NCBI GenBank assembly: GCA_016841945.1
Contig: JAENYC010000008.1
Span: 1 to 64,000, forward strand
From: Haloplasma contractile
GTDB taxonomy: Bacteria; Bacillota_I; Bacilli_A; Haloplasmatales; Haloplasmataceae
Length of the DNA: 64,000 nt
Direction of reading: 5' to 3'
A program made the position numbers and the translations under genes. Numbering within the stretch: the first letter of the stretch is position 1; the number at the start of each line of letters is the position of its first letter. A model generated the notes under the pieces. It was not told the DNA's origin. It saw only the letters and a list, made by a program, of their open reading frames with translations, and ran no database searches. Below are positions 39,101 to 47,651 of the stretch, piece by piece.

Positions 39101-40941
39101 TCTTCACAAGCGAGGGTTGTCACAACCATACGAGCTGAATTTACAAGCGCGGTTAATTCTTCCTTTTCAATATAATCATTTTCATCATAGACAGAATCTA
39201 CGATAAGAAGCGGTGTATTTCCTAAATCAACATCCGCGATAACTGTTGAAACAGTCGCGACTAAGACTCTTGAATTAAATAATGCATTGACCGAATCATC
39301 TGTAAAATCAGCAAGTATATTCATATCAATATTGGCAAAATCAACATTACCAACCGTCTGTGATAGTTCATTGACCGCAAGTAATATGTTTCTTAATTCA
39401 CCATTTTGCGTGATATTACCATCATTATCTATTTCATCAAACCATAATGTTTCATCATTTAAAATATCATCTGGTACAACAAACACATCAAAATCTTCAA
39501 AACTTCCCTCACCTGAAATGATATTAATTAATGCATGGGAAATAATTGTTGAATCTAACATCACGGTAAAGTCAAGATTAGCAAGGGATGATATTAATAC
39601 CGATGGATCTCCAGATTTAAGGTCTCCTACTGTAATACCCGTATCAACAATTTCACCAGCCACCTCACCTATCGCCACAAATTCATCTTCCCATACTAAA
39701 TCATCTGGGACTGTAATAATGGCTTCTACATTAGCACCTGCTTCTGTTAAAAGTGGTTGTAAAGCTTCATAAGCAGCTAAAGTGACTAGTTCTGATTCTG
39801 ATAAAGATGAAAACAACTCTCTTACATGTTCTCCATTGATGGTAACTGTATCATAATCAACATCATCATTCATCAGTCCCGCACTATTAATCAGGTCAAA
39901 TGCAACTGCAGCGACTTCTCCCAACTGCATGATTTCAGTTGACCAGTCAATCTCATAAAGTTGTTCCTTTGGAATAGTAATGTCTGCTTCAATATAGTCA
40001 TAGCCAACTTCTACACCAAGGGGTATAACCACATTAAATAAATCAGAACGTGATAAAACAGTAAAGGCACTTCTTACTTCTTCACCAGTTATATCACTAA
40101 CATTATTACTTTGTTTGAAATCTGATTGAAGATAGATTTCATTAATATCTGCACCGATTTCTAGTTCATTTCTTATAGAAATTTTATTATCTCGGTAATC
40201 AATAGAAAATATAGAATCAAATAACTTTAAATTTAATGCAAGCACTTGATCTCCATCTTTTACAGCGACTTGATCAACGACTTTTACAACTAAATTTTCA
40301 TTATAACCTGTCACCACTTGGTCGACTTCTGTAACTCTATATTCTTCTGGTAATAATTTTTGAGAATTTTCAGCAATATTTACAATTCCCCCTAAGAATA
40401 TCAACACAAAATACAAAAAGACTGCGCCTCTTAATAGTCCAAATAACGCCCCTAATCCACGATGTCTTGGTTCATCTTCATCCTTATGATATCTAACAAA
40501 AATCATACCGATAATCGCAAAGATAAATCTATAAATCAAGTTGAAAACGGTAAAATACAATATCGTATAGACAATTTTTACAACGAAGAGCGAAATACTT
40601 GTCGCAAACTCAAAAAACTCTTCATTTAATAATGTGGTATCTAACGTTTCACCTAAATACATATCCATCATAATTGGCAAAGCTTCTTTTAAACTTGATG
40701 CATCTTGTAATTGTGGACTAATTTGACTGAGTCCTGCACCAAGTCCTGGAATGGATGTTGTCCATAATAAATTAACAACCCAATTAAGCGTTAAGAAAAA
40801 GACTGCATAAAAAATAAGCATCACGATAAAACTGTAAACTGATTTTTTGAAACCTTTTATTAATCCGACTAACATGCTAAATCCAAGGATTACAAAAAAT
40901 AAAACATAAAATATTAAACTAAAACTAAGGTTATCGGGCAT
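36103..40941 (-). CDS. Giant CvpA-like membrane protein with about 13-15 acidic tandem repeats
   Basis: 1612 residues. Residues 1 to about 195 hold four hydrophobic segments and resemble CvpA-type membrane proteins (FVILGFSMLVGLIKGFKKSV; GLGALFGLLRGAVFLYFVLI). The remaining 1400 residues lack membrane helices, are very acidic, and consist of degenerate units of about 85-110 residues. Each unit has a core like LLxSxIxxATxSKQLxDL, then a beta strand ending in IP or VP, then a DEI/TEL helix. I count 13 clear cores (for example ATVST, ATVGN, ATLST, ATISKQ, ATVSKQ, ATMSKQ, ATVSDK, ATLSEK, ATISDN) plus one or two worn copies before them. Units 5-8 share SPAKLYD or SPSKLYD. The C terminus has EDKDNDGFGDTDTF, like a calcium loop. 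It is a single-gene unit. Function unknown; a surface or membrane-organising role is inferred. Confidence 0.85.
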   Translation of the reverse strand: MPDNLSFSLIFYVLFFVILGFSMLVGLIKGFKKSVYSFIVMLIFYAVFFLTLNWVVNLLWTTSIPGLGAGLSQISPQLQDASSLKEALPIMMDMYLGETLDTTLLNEEFFEFATSISLFVVKIVYTILYFTVFNLIYRFIFAIIGMIFVRYHKDEDEPRHRGLGALFGLLRGAVFLYFVLIFLGGIVNIAENSQKLLPEEYRVTEVDQVVTGYNENLVVKVVDQVAVKDGDQVLALNLKLFDSIFSIDYRDNKISIRNELEIGADINEIYLQSDFKQSNNVSDITGEEVRSAFTVLSRSDLFNVVIPLGVEVGYDYIEADITIPKEQLYEIDWSTEIMQLGEVAAVAFDLINSAGLMNDDVDYDTVTINGEHVRELFSSLSESELVTLAAYEALQPLLTEAGANVEAIITVPDDLVWEDEFVAIGEVAGEIVDTGITVGDLKSGDPSVLISSLANLDFTVMLDSTIISHALINIISGEGSFEDFDVFVVPDDILNDETLWFDEIDNDGNITQNGELRNILLAVNELSQTVGNVDFANIDMNILADFTDDSVNALFNSRVLVATVSTVIADVDLGNTPLLIVDSVYDENDYIEKEELTALVNSARMVVTTLACEEGDSCENGFDVSKAFNLSDDDINTLLASEVISATVGNLILDQGGEVITVPATALTSVTVDEVAQDVVSSDEIKNMFKAVSVFGFTDLENMNFDASIIHNLGTTEDVTVLDEDKANNLFASEIVHATLSTMLLDLIGTAGDEESQVLVVPKYDVDEDPIQFQKPGDNVTWYISDTELKGVLRSVLALDIADFNNIETLDINNVNENIDTLLNSAILHATISKQLIDLGEDFDIVIIPHVHVSDDLSVETDIIIPILEDAENQYINKTEIEYLVNALVELEININSFEGSISPAKLYDETVRDALLDSAILQATVSKQIFDLDTDTNEVLVIPQFDANNVEILVSAGVGEEETTYIKVSEIDFLIEAIEQLIPAEDIENISDFNVSMSPAKLYDGDVRTILLNSTIVHATISKQLFDLDTAGNEILEIPYIAADNVTEVIKTSGTGEEEVNFLSVDEINYFMEAVELLIPQEELDDITNFDLDLSPSKLYDNTLRDSLLDSHIIHATMSKQLLDLNTSGTLVIPELDVDNQPIRFTVGAAEEATNYLDEDEIHHLIEAIEIIVPEEQLDDITNFDGIINLDALKDNEENQNDLLLSASIHATVSDKLFNLDTSDILIIPNDTQEGIEVVIGNYIDKDEIKHLIDAFNELGIDLETDVTIDSTQFFPDDATLEEEKEEYRETMLASSLIQATLSEKLLTESGGNLMVPDAYTNGDPIRIADSSGAIYIDRTELNNMLIALDELNLTEFGSPSFVFNPSSLFNNYDFNTLLASASIQATISDNILDFALDETEYTSNDLTLIVPTYFREDISINSGLSKQIIKTELFSLLTSLELLGISDFNEDMNTTTITTMSEANLTTMLDSGSIHVTFDNLLQRNANINTKIPDLAKDNYYNMLNKITKDEELVDFIMAAKTLSGDFTQVEFNLTLVYGLTVEDEDIVLTSMIVRNILTEQLLVVINSDPLYSVDYTFYEDKDNDGFGDTDTFFTKPKIKEVLDHYRGII

Positions 40942-41040
40942 ATATATCCTCCTCCTTTTAATTTATAAATGAATAAATTAATATTAAAATTCATTTCATT
41001 TAATTTTTCATTTATATAAGAAATAAAACTACATAGTTTA

Positions 41041-41070
41041 AGTATAGTCATTCTTAACATGTCTTGTCAA
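41041..41070 (-). promoter_or_regulatory. Promoter of the giant repeat-protein gene
   Basis: Minus-strand TTGACA (41070-41065), 18-base spacer, TATACT (41046-41041), leaving an AT-rich 5' untranslated leader of about 95 bases before the ATG at 40941 with its GGAGGAGG site. Confidence 0.65.
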
Positions 41071-41202
41071 GAAGTAAATAATTTTGTTTAATACAATATT
41101 CATTATATGATAATAAATCAATTTGGCAAACATCAGTTGTTATTACTAATATATTATTACCTTACTTTTTTTATGGTCATTTAATTTCTAATTTATTTAA
41201 TT

Positions 41203-42828
41203 TTATTGAATTTTTTCTTCCTTTTCTTTTGCTTGTAAATAATCATCATAGTTACCCTCATAAATTTTTAATTGATGATTATCAATTTTTGCCACTCTAT
41301 TTGATAATTGATTAATAAAATATCTGTCATGAGAAATCACAATAATAGTTCCTGGATATGAAAGGAGACTATGTTCTAATATTTCTCTTGATTCTATATC
41401 CAAATGATTCGTTGGTTCATCTAATAATAAAACATTGACTTTTTGATCCATCAACATTAATAACTTCAAACGTGATCTTTCACCACCAGAAAGCATTTTA
41501 ACTTTTTTAAACACATCGTTTTTTATAAATAAGACTTTAGCCAGTGCATTTCGTGCTTTTAAAATAGTACAGTTAAAAAAGTGTTGATAAGTTTCTAAAA
41601 TCGTAAGTTCTTCATTATCAAATGCAACTTCTTGGGGAAGATAACCGACCTTTATTCTTGCACCCATATGAATCTTACCCGCATCTGGTTTTATATCTCC
41701 TTTTATTAACTTTAAAAGGGTTGATTTACCACTGCCATTATCACCGATGATGGCTAAACAATCTTGATAAAATACTTCAAAGTCCACTTCATTAAATAAA
41801 CACTTGTTGTCAAAACCTTTGGATAAATTATGTAATTCATAAACGCGATTTCCTGACCGATGTTGTTGATTAAAGTTTAATCTAATATTTTTATCTACCG
41901 TAGGTCTATCAATTTTTTCTATTTTATCTAAACGTTTTTCTAATTCCTTGGCTTTTCTATACATTTTATTACTATCTCTCATATCTCCCCATGTTCTATA
42001 TCTCCTAATTTGTTCCTTCATATTTTTAATTTTCTTTTGTTGATTCTCAAAATTTTTCATAAGGAGTTCATAACGTTTCTCTTTTTCCACTTTATAGTAG
42101 CTATAATTACCAAGGTAAAGTTCTATCCCTGTTGGATGTAATTCAACAATCTTTGTGACAACTTTATCTAAGAAATACCGGTCATGTGAAATAATTATGG
42201 TTGCACCTTTATATCTCAATAAATAATTTTCTAGCCAACTGACCATATTAATATCTAAATGATTGGTTGGTTCATCAAGTAGTAAAACATCTGGATTTTC
42301 TAATAATACTTTTCCAAGCATCACTCTTGTTTTTTCTCCCCCACTTAAAGAAGCAAAGGGAAGTTGAACCAAATGATTTAAATCCAGACCTGTTATGATT
42401 TTGGAAAGGTTTTCTAAAACATCATAACCACCAATGATTTCAAATTCAGTTTGACATTGGCTATACCAATCCATTATTTTTTCTAGTTCTTTTCCTTCTA
42501 ATACGCACATCTTTTTTTCTAATTCTGTCATTTGTTTTTTTATTGCTTGTATATCAGTAAGACCTTGATATAAAATATCCATGGTCGTATCTAAATCCTT
42601 GTATTCTGGAATTTGATTTAAATAACTTAACTTTAACCCTTTTTTATAAAATACATCTCCTTCACAAGGTTCTTCCCCTGTTAGAATCTTCATTAATGTT
42701 GTTTTACCTGTTCCATTTTTTCCAATTAATCCGATTCGTTCATTTGTATGTAATTCAAATGAAACATTTTCAAATACTTTATTAGCTCCAAATTCTTTTT
42801 TTAAATTATTTATTCCTATTTCAATCAT
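41203..42828 (-). CDS. ABC-F family ATPase
   Basis: A soluble protein with two ABC domains and no membrane domain, 541 residues from 42828 (after GGAGTGATGAT). Walker A motifs GKNGTGKTTLMK and GDNGSGKSTLLK, signatures LSGGEKTRVMLGK and LSGGERSRLKLLML, and Walker B LLLDEPTNHLDI twice. The inter-domain linker (roughly residues 235-310) is rich in Lys, Arg and Glu and fits the ribosome-binding arm. ABC-F proteins act on stalled or antibiotic-bound ribosomes; whether this is a housekeeping or resistance member cannot be told from sequence alone. Upstream Met residues in the frame lack a ribosome site. Confidence 0.93.
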   Translation of the reverse strand: MIEIGINNLKKEFGANKVFENVSFELHTNERIGLIGKNGTGKTTLMKILTGEEPCEGDVFYKKGLKLSYLNQIPEYKDLDTTMDILYQGLTDIQAIKKQMTELEKKMCVLEGKELEKIMDWYSQCQTEFEIIGGYDVLENLSKIITGLDLNHLVQLPFASLSGGEKTRVMLGKVLLENPDVLLLDEPTNHLDINMVSWLENYLLRYKGATIIISHDRYFLDKVVTKIVELHPTGIELYLGNYSYYKVEKEKRYELLMKNFENQQKKIKNMKEQIRRYRTWGDMRDSNKMYRKAKELEKRLDKIEKIDRPTVDKNIRLNFNQQHRSGNRVYELHNLSKGFDNKCLFNEVDFEVFYQDCLAIIGDNGSGKSTLLKLIKGDIKPDAGKIHMGARIKVGYLPQEVAFDNEELTILETYQHFFNCTILKARNALAKVLFIKNDVFKKVKMLSGGERSRLKLLMLMDQKVNVLLLDEPTNHLDIESREILEHSLLSYPGTIIVISHDRYFINQLSNRVAKIDNHQLKIYEGNYDDYLQAKEKEEKIQ

Positions 42829-43001
42829 ATCATCACTCCAATATTTATAAAACTTATGATTATTTAGCCTATACATTTCTTTCATTTAATGATATACTAA
42901 ATTAGTAAAATACTTAGGTCTAATATTGATTGTTACCTTTCCTTTTTTAAAGGACCGTAAAAGTTAATATCAAGTTCCTAGATAAAAAAGGAGGGCACAA
43001 A

Positions 43002-43163
43002 GTGGCAGATAAAACCATTACTTGTAAAGACTGTGGTAAAGAATTCACCTTTACTACAGGGGAACAAGAGTTTTATAAAGAAAAAGGTTTTGATAATGAT
43101 CCTGTTAGATGTTTAGATTGTCGTAGAGCAAGAAAACAACAAAGACGAAATAACAGACGTTAA
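43002..43163 (+). CDS. Small zinc-ribbon protein
   Basis: 53 residues from a GTG at 43002, with AAAGGAGGGCACAAA in front. The protein reads MADKTITCKDCGKEFTFT, then two more cysteines in VRCLDCRRARK, followed by a basic tail KQQRRNNRR. CxxC-x(n)-CxxC is a zinc ribbon like the probable zinc-ribbon family found in many Bacillota. Nucleic-acid binding is plausible but unproven. A strong terminator follows. Confidence 0.85.
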   Translation: MADKTITCKDCGKEFTFTTGEQEFYKEKGFDNDPVRCLDCRRARKQQRRNNRR

Positions 43164-43171
43164 AACCTTAA

Positions 43172-43198
43172 GGAGAAGCAATGCTTCTCTTTTTTTTA
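43172..43198. terminator. Terminator after the zinc-ribbon gene
   Basis: GAGAAGCA and TGCTTCTC form a perfect hairpin followed by a run of eight T residues. It overlaps the end of the convergent aminotransferase gene. Confidence 0.93.
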
Positions 43199-44368
43199 TA
43201 TTAACTTTTGTAAGGCCTGTTCTAGTTGTTTTAATGCTTGAACTAAAGTTGAACGCGGACAAGCGATATTCATCCTTTGAAATCCACTACCTTCTTCTCC
43301 AAATATATAGCCATCATTTAACCACAATTTGGCTTCATTTAACATAAATGCTTCTAGCTTCTTATTTGTCAAACCTAAATTTCTAAAATCTATCCATAAA
43401 AGATAGGTTGCTTCACTATCAATCACATTAATCATTGAAAATTTTTCTTCAATAAACTCTTTTACATATTTTTTATTCTCATCAATATAATCCATCAAAC
43501 CATCTAGCCAAGCCCCTCCTGTTTGATAAGCCGCTTCACAAGCAGATATTCCCAACATATTAATACTCATAAGAGAAATTCGTTGTAGATAAGCTTTAAA
43601 TTTATCTAATATTTCTTGATTATCTATGATAATATTTGCGACTTTTAATCCCGCTAAATTAAAGGTTTTACTCGGTGCTGTACAGGTAATACAATAATTT
43701 GCATATTTTTGACCTAAGGAAGCAAAAGGAATATGTTTATAGGATTTAAAAACCAAATCATGATGTATTTCATCAACAAGGATTAAAACATTGTGTTTAA
43801 TACAAATATCTCCCATGGTTTTAAGTTCTTCATTGGTCCATACACGACCGACTGGATTATGAGGACTACATAGAATAAATAACTTAACCTGATTATCTCT
43901 AATTTTATTTTCAAAATCCAAAAAATCTATTTCATAACGATTTTCGTTTAATACAAGTGGTGAATTAATTAATGTTCGGTCATTTTGTATAATAGCTTTA
44001 CTAAAAGGATGATATACAGGTCTTTGAATTAAGACACCGTCTCCTTTTTGGGTAAATTCTTGTATAATAAAATTAAGGACTGGCACGATACCAGGTGTTG
44101 CTACAATTGATTCTTTTTTTACTTTCCAATCATGACGTTTCTCCATCCAATTGATGATTGCATTATAATAAGCACTTGTCGGCTTGGTATAACCAAAAAC
44201 CCCATGTTTAATCCGTTCTTCTAAAACTTGTATGACACCATCAGGTGCTTTAAAATCCATATCAGCAACCCATAAAGGAAGGACATCTTTTGGTTTATTA
44301 AGCTTTTCCATCATATCCCATTTCATAGAACCCGTATTCTTTCTATCTAAGACTGCATCAAAGTTCAT
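43196..44368 (-). CDS. MalY/PatB-family aminotransferase (putative C-S lyase)
   Basis: A PLP-dependent fold-type I enzyme of the MalY/PatB group, which has cystathionine beta-lyase activity. Features are LPLWVADMDFKAPDGVI near residue 33, CSPHNPVGRVWTNEEL, ILVDEIHHDLVF (PLP-contacting Asp) and APSKTFNLAGLKVAN with the PLP lysine; a C-terminal Arg for the carboxylate lies in GFQRMNIACPRSTL. I prefer the ATG at 44368, since one at 44377 is too close to the AAAGGG site. Length is about 390 residues. Likely in sulfur amino acid metabolism. Confidence 0.93.
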   Translation of the reverse strand: MNFDAVLDRKNTGSMKWDMMEKLNKPKDVLPLWVADMDFKAPDGVIQVLEERIKHGVFGYTKPTSAYYNAIINWMEKRHDWKVKKESIVATPGIVPVLNFIIQEFTQKGDGVLIQRPVYHPFSKAIIQNDRTLINSPLVLNENRYEIDFLDFENKIRDNQVKLFILCSPHNPVGRVWTNEELKTMGDICIKHNVLILVDEIHHDLVFKSYKHIPFASLGQKYANYCITCTAPSKTFNLAGLKVANIIIDNQEILDKFKAYLQRISLMSINMLGISACEAAYQTGGAWLDGLMDYIDENKKYVKEFIEEKFSMINVIDSEATYLLWIDFRNLGLTNKKLEAFMLNEAKLWLNDGYIFGEEGSGFQRMNIACPRSTLVQALKQLEQALQKLI

Positions 44369-44410
44369 TTTACTCATCCCTTTTTATTTATTAAGTACCT
44401 TTATTATAGC

Positions 44411-44449
44411 AAAAAATCCCTAAAACGCCTAACGTTTAGGGATTTTTTC
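44411..44449. terminator. Terminator after the MATE gene
   Basis: AAAAATCCCTAAA and TTTAGGGATTTTTT form a long hairpin with A/T tails, directly past the MATE stop on the minus strand. Confidence 0.9.
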
Positions 44450-44450
44450 T

Positions 44451-45884
44451 TTAATCTAAAACTTCTTGTAATTTCTCTTTTCTCGTTAATACTTTAATAT
44501 GCTTCCATCTACCTGATTTAAATCGAAGCATCATAAGAATCGCTCTTACACCGATATCAATTGCGATAGCAATCCAAAAACCAGTTAAACCAAGTTTGAA
44601 GTAATATCCTAATAAAATCCCCAATACAACTCTAAATCCCCAGTTTCCAATCACGGTAATAATCATCACCCATAAAGTATCGCCTGCACCTCGTAGTCCT
44701 CCAGATAAGACCAATACAAGGGTTAAAATTGGTTGAGTTACAATAATAATACGAACGGCAGTAACAGCCATTGGTATGACTTCAGGTTTATCACTAAAAA
44801 TCAATACGAGTGGTCTTGCGAAGATAAATAACAGAATAGAAACAGGAATCATCAATATCGTTCCGATTAATGTAGATTGTTTCGCGTATTGTTCAGCCAA
44901 TTCTTTTTTATCTGCCCCTAAACTCTGTCCGACCAACGTCAGTGCCGCTATACCAAAACCAAAGCCCGGCATGATGGCTAACATATTTATGATCATTGCG
45001 ATTTCATTCGCGGAAATCGCATCAGAAGCTGCCGCTAATCCAGCAACAAATATGGTAATAACGATTTGACTACTTTGTCTTGCAAATTGTTCTAAAGAAG
45101 AAGGAATTCCTATTTTAAATATACTTTTTATAATCACATATTCCAATTTTAATTTTAGATATTTAAAAGCTAACTTAAGATGGGATTTTCCGTTTATCAA
45201 TATTAAAAGACCAACCATACATCCAGCAGATCTTCCAATCGCTGAACCTAATCCAGCACCCACAACACCTAATTCAGGAAAGAATCCTTTACCAAAAATA
45301 AGCAGGTAATTAAATAGTACATTTGTAAGGTTCGTGATTATCATTAAGAAAAGCGGCGTTTTCATATCCCCAATGCCTTGAAATACAGCATTTATAATCA
45401 TTAAAGGAAACCCAAATATCATGGATATGAGTACAATCTTCATATAAATACTACCTTCACTTATGATAAATGGATCGGGATCTTCCATTAGTACAAGCAT
45501 AAACTTTAATAGATGTTCTGAGAAAAATAATCCAATGATAGCAAAAACTAAAGCCATTACAACTGAGATTAAAATCGATTGCCATAGGATTTCATTTGCT
45601 TTTTTTTCATTCTTAGCCCCAATATGATGTGCAACTAATGCGGTAGAACCAATCGAAAGGGCAGTAAAAGAACCTAATATAATAAAAATCAATTTATTAC
45701 TTACTCCTACTGCACCAATTGCTGATGATATATCTTTTTGTTTAGCAAAAACTCCAATCATCGCCATATCGACAAATCCCACTAAACTTTGTAAAAACAA
45801 TCGTAGAATTGCAGGCCATGATAATTTTAATATATTTTTCCTCATTTCATTTGGTTCTAGATTATCATTTATTACTACATCCAT
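44451..45884 (-). CDS. MATE-family efflux transporter
   Basis: 477 residues with 12 hydrophobic segments in two halves, as in the MATE (multi-antimicrobial extrusion) family. PAILRLFLQSLVGFVDMAMIG opens the first half, and PSSLEQFARQSSQIVITIFVAGL opens the second near residue 260. The ATG at 45884 follows GGGGATAAAAG. Such proteins export cationic drugs or metabolites using Na+ or H+; the substrate is not predictable. It has a single-gene unit with its own terminator. Confidence 0.94.
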   Translation of the reverse strand: MDVVINDNLEPNEMRKNILKLSWPAILRLFLQSLVGFVDMAMIGVFAKQKDISSAIGAVGVSNKLIFIILGSFTALSIGSTALVAHHIGAKNEKKANEILWQSILISVVMALVFAIIGLFFSEHLLKFMLVLMEDPDPFIISEGSIYMKIVLISMIFGFPLMIINAVFQGIGDMKTPLFLMIITNLTNVLFNYLLIFGKGFFPELGVVGAGLGSAIGRSAGCMVGLLILINGKSHLKLAFKYLKLKLEYVIIKSIFKIGIPSSLEQFARQSSQIVITIFVAGLAAASDAISANEIAMIINMLAIMPGFGFGIAALTLVGQSLGADKKELAEQYAKQSTLIGTILMIPVSILLFIFARPLVLIFSDKPEVIPMAVTAVRIIIVTQPILTLVLVLSGGLRGAGDTLWVMIITVIGNWGFRVVLGILLGYYFKLGLTGFWIAIAIDIGVRAILMMLRFKSGRWKHIKVLTRKEKLQEVLD

Positions 45885-46077
45885 CTTTTATCCCCATCTC
45901 TCTATTCTATTTATTACTAACTCTTTACATTATACTATCATACTACATTTTTGAATATATTTCATCCCTTAATATTTTATTAGTTAAAGAAATTACATAT
46001 ATTGTTAATCTATATTTGTAAAAAATAAATAACTATTGGTTAATAATGGTATAAAAATTAATGATTTTAAAACTTAA

Positions 46078-46106
46078 TTTACTTTTTCTAGTAATTACTA
46101 TATAAT
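46078..46106 (+). promoter_or_regulatory. Promoter of the small membrane-protein pseudogene
   Basis: TTTACT (46078-46083), 17-base spacer, TATAAT (46101-46106), about 40 bases before the TTG start. Confidence 0.5.
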
Positions 46107-46145
46107 AATAATATATTCGTTTTTACTTTTAAAGGGGGATTATAA

Positions 46146-46480
46146 TTGAGTGCGATGGGAAATACTTATAACGATTCAACAAATCAGAACGCATTAAATG
46201 TTTATAGAGCGATTTATCAAACTAGGAAAGAAAATGATAAACCTGTAAAGAAAAAATTTTCTTTTTTACACTTGTTTTTAATGATTATTGTTTTTATTAT
46301 CTGTGTTTAATAATACCTCTATTTGGAGTTTTCTTTTATGTCATTTGGAAAAATGATAGACCAAAAGATGCTAAATGGCCAGGTATTGCAACTATTTTAG
46401 GGTTCGCGATAAATCTTTCAATTGAACTCGTACCTGTTGTTATACAATTAATCAATGAAATGAATCAATATCATCCATAG
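46146..46480 (+). pseudogene. Small membrane protein broken by a 2-base insertion
   Basis: A TTG start at 46146 follows AAAGGGGGATTATAA. The first frame gives a soluble start with NTYNDSTNQNALNVYRAIYQ, then FSFLHLFLMIIVFIICV and a stop at 46308-46310. In the -1 frame the sequence continues LIIPLFGVFFYVIWKNDRP, then DAKWPGIATILGF and a second hydrophobic helix, ending with TAG at 46478. Removing one GT from TGTG at 46302-46305 restores one frame of about 110 residues with two membrane segments. The family is not recognised. A true frameshift, a sequencing error or frameshifting are all possible. Confidence 0.65.
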
Positions 46481-46490
46481 ATAAAAACAT

Positions 46491-46529
46491 AAAATCCGAA
46501 TTATTATAAATGATAATTCGGATTTTTTA
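46491..46529. terminator. Bidirectional terminator
   Basis: AAAATCCGAATTAT and ATAATTCGGATTTTTT form a long hairpin, serving the small membrane gene and the convergent DHHW operon. Confidence 0.92.
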
Positions 46530-47630
46530 TTTAAGCATCATACTATTATTTAATATTTCAGTGCTATATAAGAAAAGGACATCTTGATTTTTTCTGAAAT
46601 GAATATAATCACCTAGTAGGTCTGTTGCTATATAGCGTAAATCCACCAAATATATTTTAGCATATCCTTCAAGAAGAAGTGGCGCAATACTACTTCCAAA
46701 TGAATCACGAAATAGAACTAATTCTTTATTACTTGTCGATTCAGGATTTTCAATTGATATTAGAGATTTAGGGCCTGAAAGAAATAGACTATAAGCATCT
46801 AAGCTATCAAATAATTCAGGATTATAAACATCACCATAGCTTTTAGATTCATAATCATATAGGATTGCCTTTTCTATCATGTCATTCGTTAAATAAGTAA
46901 TTGTATCAGGCTGTATGGGAAGTGCGGATTGTCCATAATATGACCCGTAAAATGGATACAATTTCTTTTCAGTATATGAAACATCTGAATTTTCATCATC
47001 TAAATTCATTTGTTTTATTATTTTTTTAGCGACATGAAGGATTTTATCTTGACGCCAATGAATATCTGTTCTGTAATAATCAGTGATGGATAGAGAATCA
47101 AACAGATTTATATACGTCATATTTTCTACATTAGTGTGTAAAATATCTTTCATTAACTCATAATCCATCGATAAATAACCATTTTTTTCTGCGACAAAGT
47201 AATTTTTATCCGGAATGACTGAATAATATACATTCATTCCAGACAAGTATTGATTATATATATCATTCAATTTATAAGCTGCGTGCCTTATACTATTTTC
47301 TTTTAAAGGATATTCTATTTTATATACGCCATTTTTAACTATATACACATCATTATGATCGAGTTGATTCAATAAATACAATCTTGATATTGCTTTTAAA
47401 CATCTAAACTCATCTCTCATCACAAACTGATCAAGGAAATAACTTTCTAAATCTTCAAAGAATTGACCATCTAATAAAGTCTTTATCGATAGATTAGGCA
47501 TACTCTTTAAACGACGTCTTTCACTATGAGATAAGTTCTTATCAGGTATGACAACATTTGTCAACATAAGCCCAGTAATCATCATCATAAAACTGATGGT
47601 AATCACAATGTTTTTATATTTATTTTTCAT
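46527..47630 (-). CDS. DHHW-family protein (AlgJ/AlgX-like, polysaccharide acylation partner)
   Basis: 367 residues from 47630, after ATTGGAGGAAAAT. One N-terminal membrane helix (about residues 7-27), then an extracellular SGNH-hydrolase-like domain. The motif YRTDIHWRQDKILHVAKKI near residue 200 matches the DHHW signature (here D-I-H-W), and LFRDSFGSS near 300 is the GxS/DS-type nucleophile block. DHHW proteins are encoded next to MBOAT O-acyltransferases and are thought to receive the acyl group and transfer it to a surface polymer. It is last in an operon with the DUF4358 lipoprotein and MBOAT genes. Confidence 0.9.
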   Translation of the reverse strand: MKNKYKNIVITISFMMMITGLMLTNVVIPDKNLSHSERRRLKSMPNLSIKTLLDGQFFEDLESYFLDQFVMRDEFRCLKAISRLYLLNQLDHNDVYIVKNGVYKIEYPLKENSIRHAAYKLNDIYNQYLSGMNVYYSVIPDKNYFVAEKNGYLSMDYELMKDILHTNVENMTYINLFDSLSITDYYRTDIHWRQDKILHVAKKIIKQMNLDDENSDVSYTEKKLYPFYGSYYGQSALPIQPDTITYLTNDMIEKAILYDYESKSYGDVYNPELFDSLDAYSLFLSGPKSLISIENPESTSNKELVLFRDSFGSSIAPLLLEGYAKIYLVDLRYIATDLLGDYIHFRKNQDVLFLYSTEILNNSMMLK

Positions 47631-47651
47631 ATTTTCCTCCAATCAGTTTCT

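Noticed and set aside
38813-39772. Long plus-strand open frames opposite the giant protein gene
   Set aside because: They are antisense shadows created by the codon bias of the repeat protein; no ribosome sites or families.
36103-40941. Possible tandem DNA repeat array or CRISPR-like structure
   Set aside because: The repeats exist at protein level only; DNA units differ in length and sequence, and there are no regularly spaced identical repeats.
41203-42828. Assigning the ABC-F protein to an antibiotic-resistance subgroup
   Set aside because: The linker alone does not allow assignment by eye; a tree with characterised ABC-F proteins is needed.
42900-43000. Possible structured leader or riboswitch before the zinc-ribbon gene
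   Set aside because: A few short complementary blocks (CCTTT/AAAGG) are present but no conserved aptamer pattern is recognisable.
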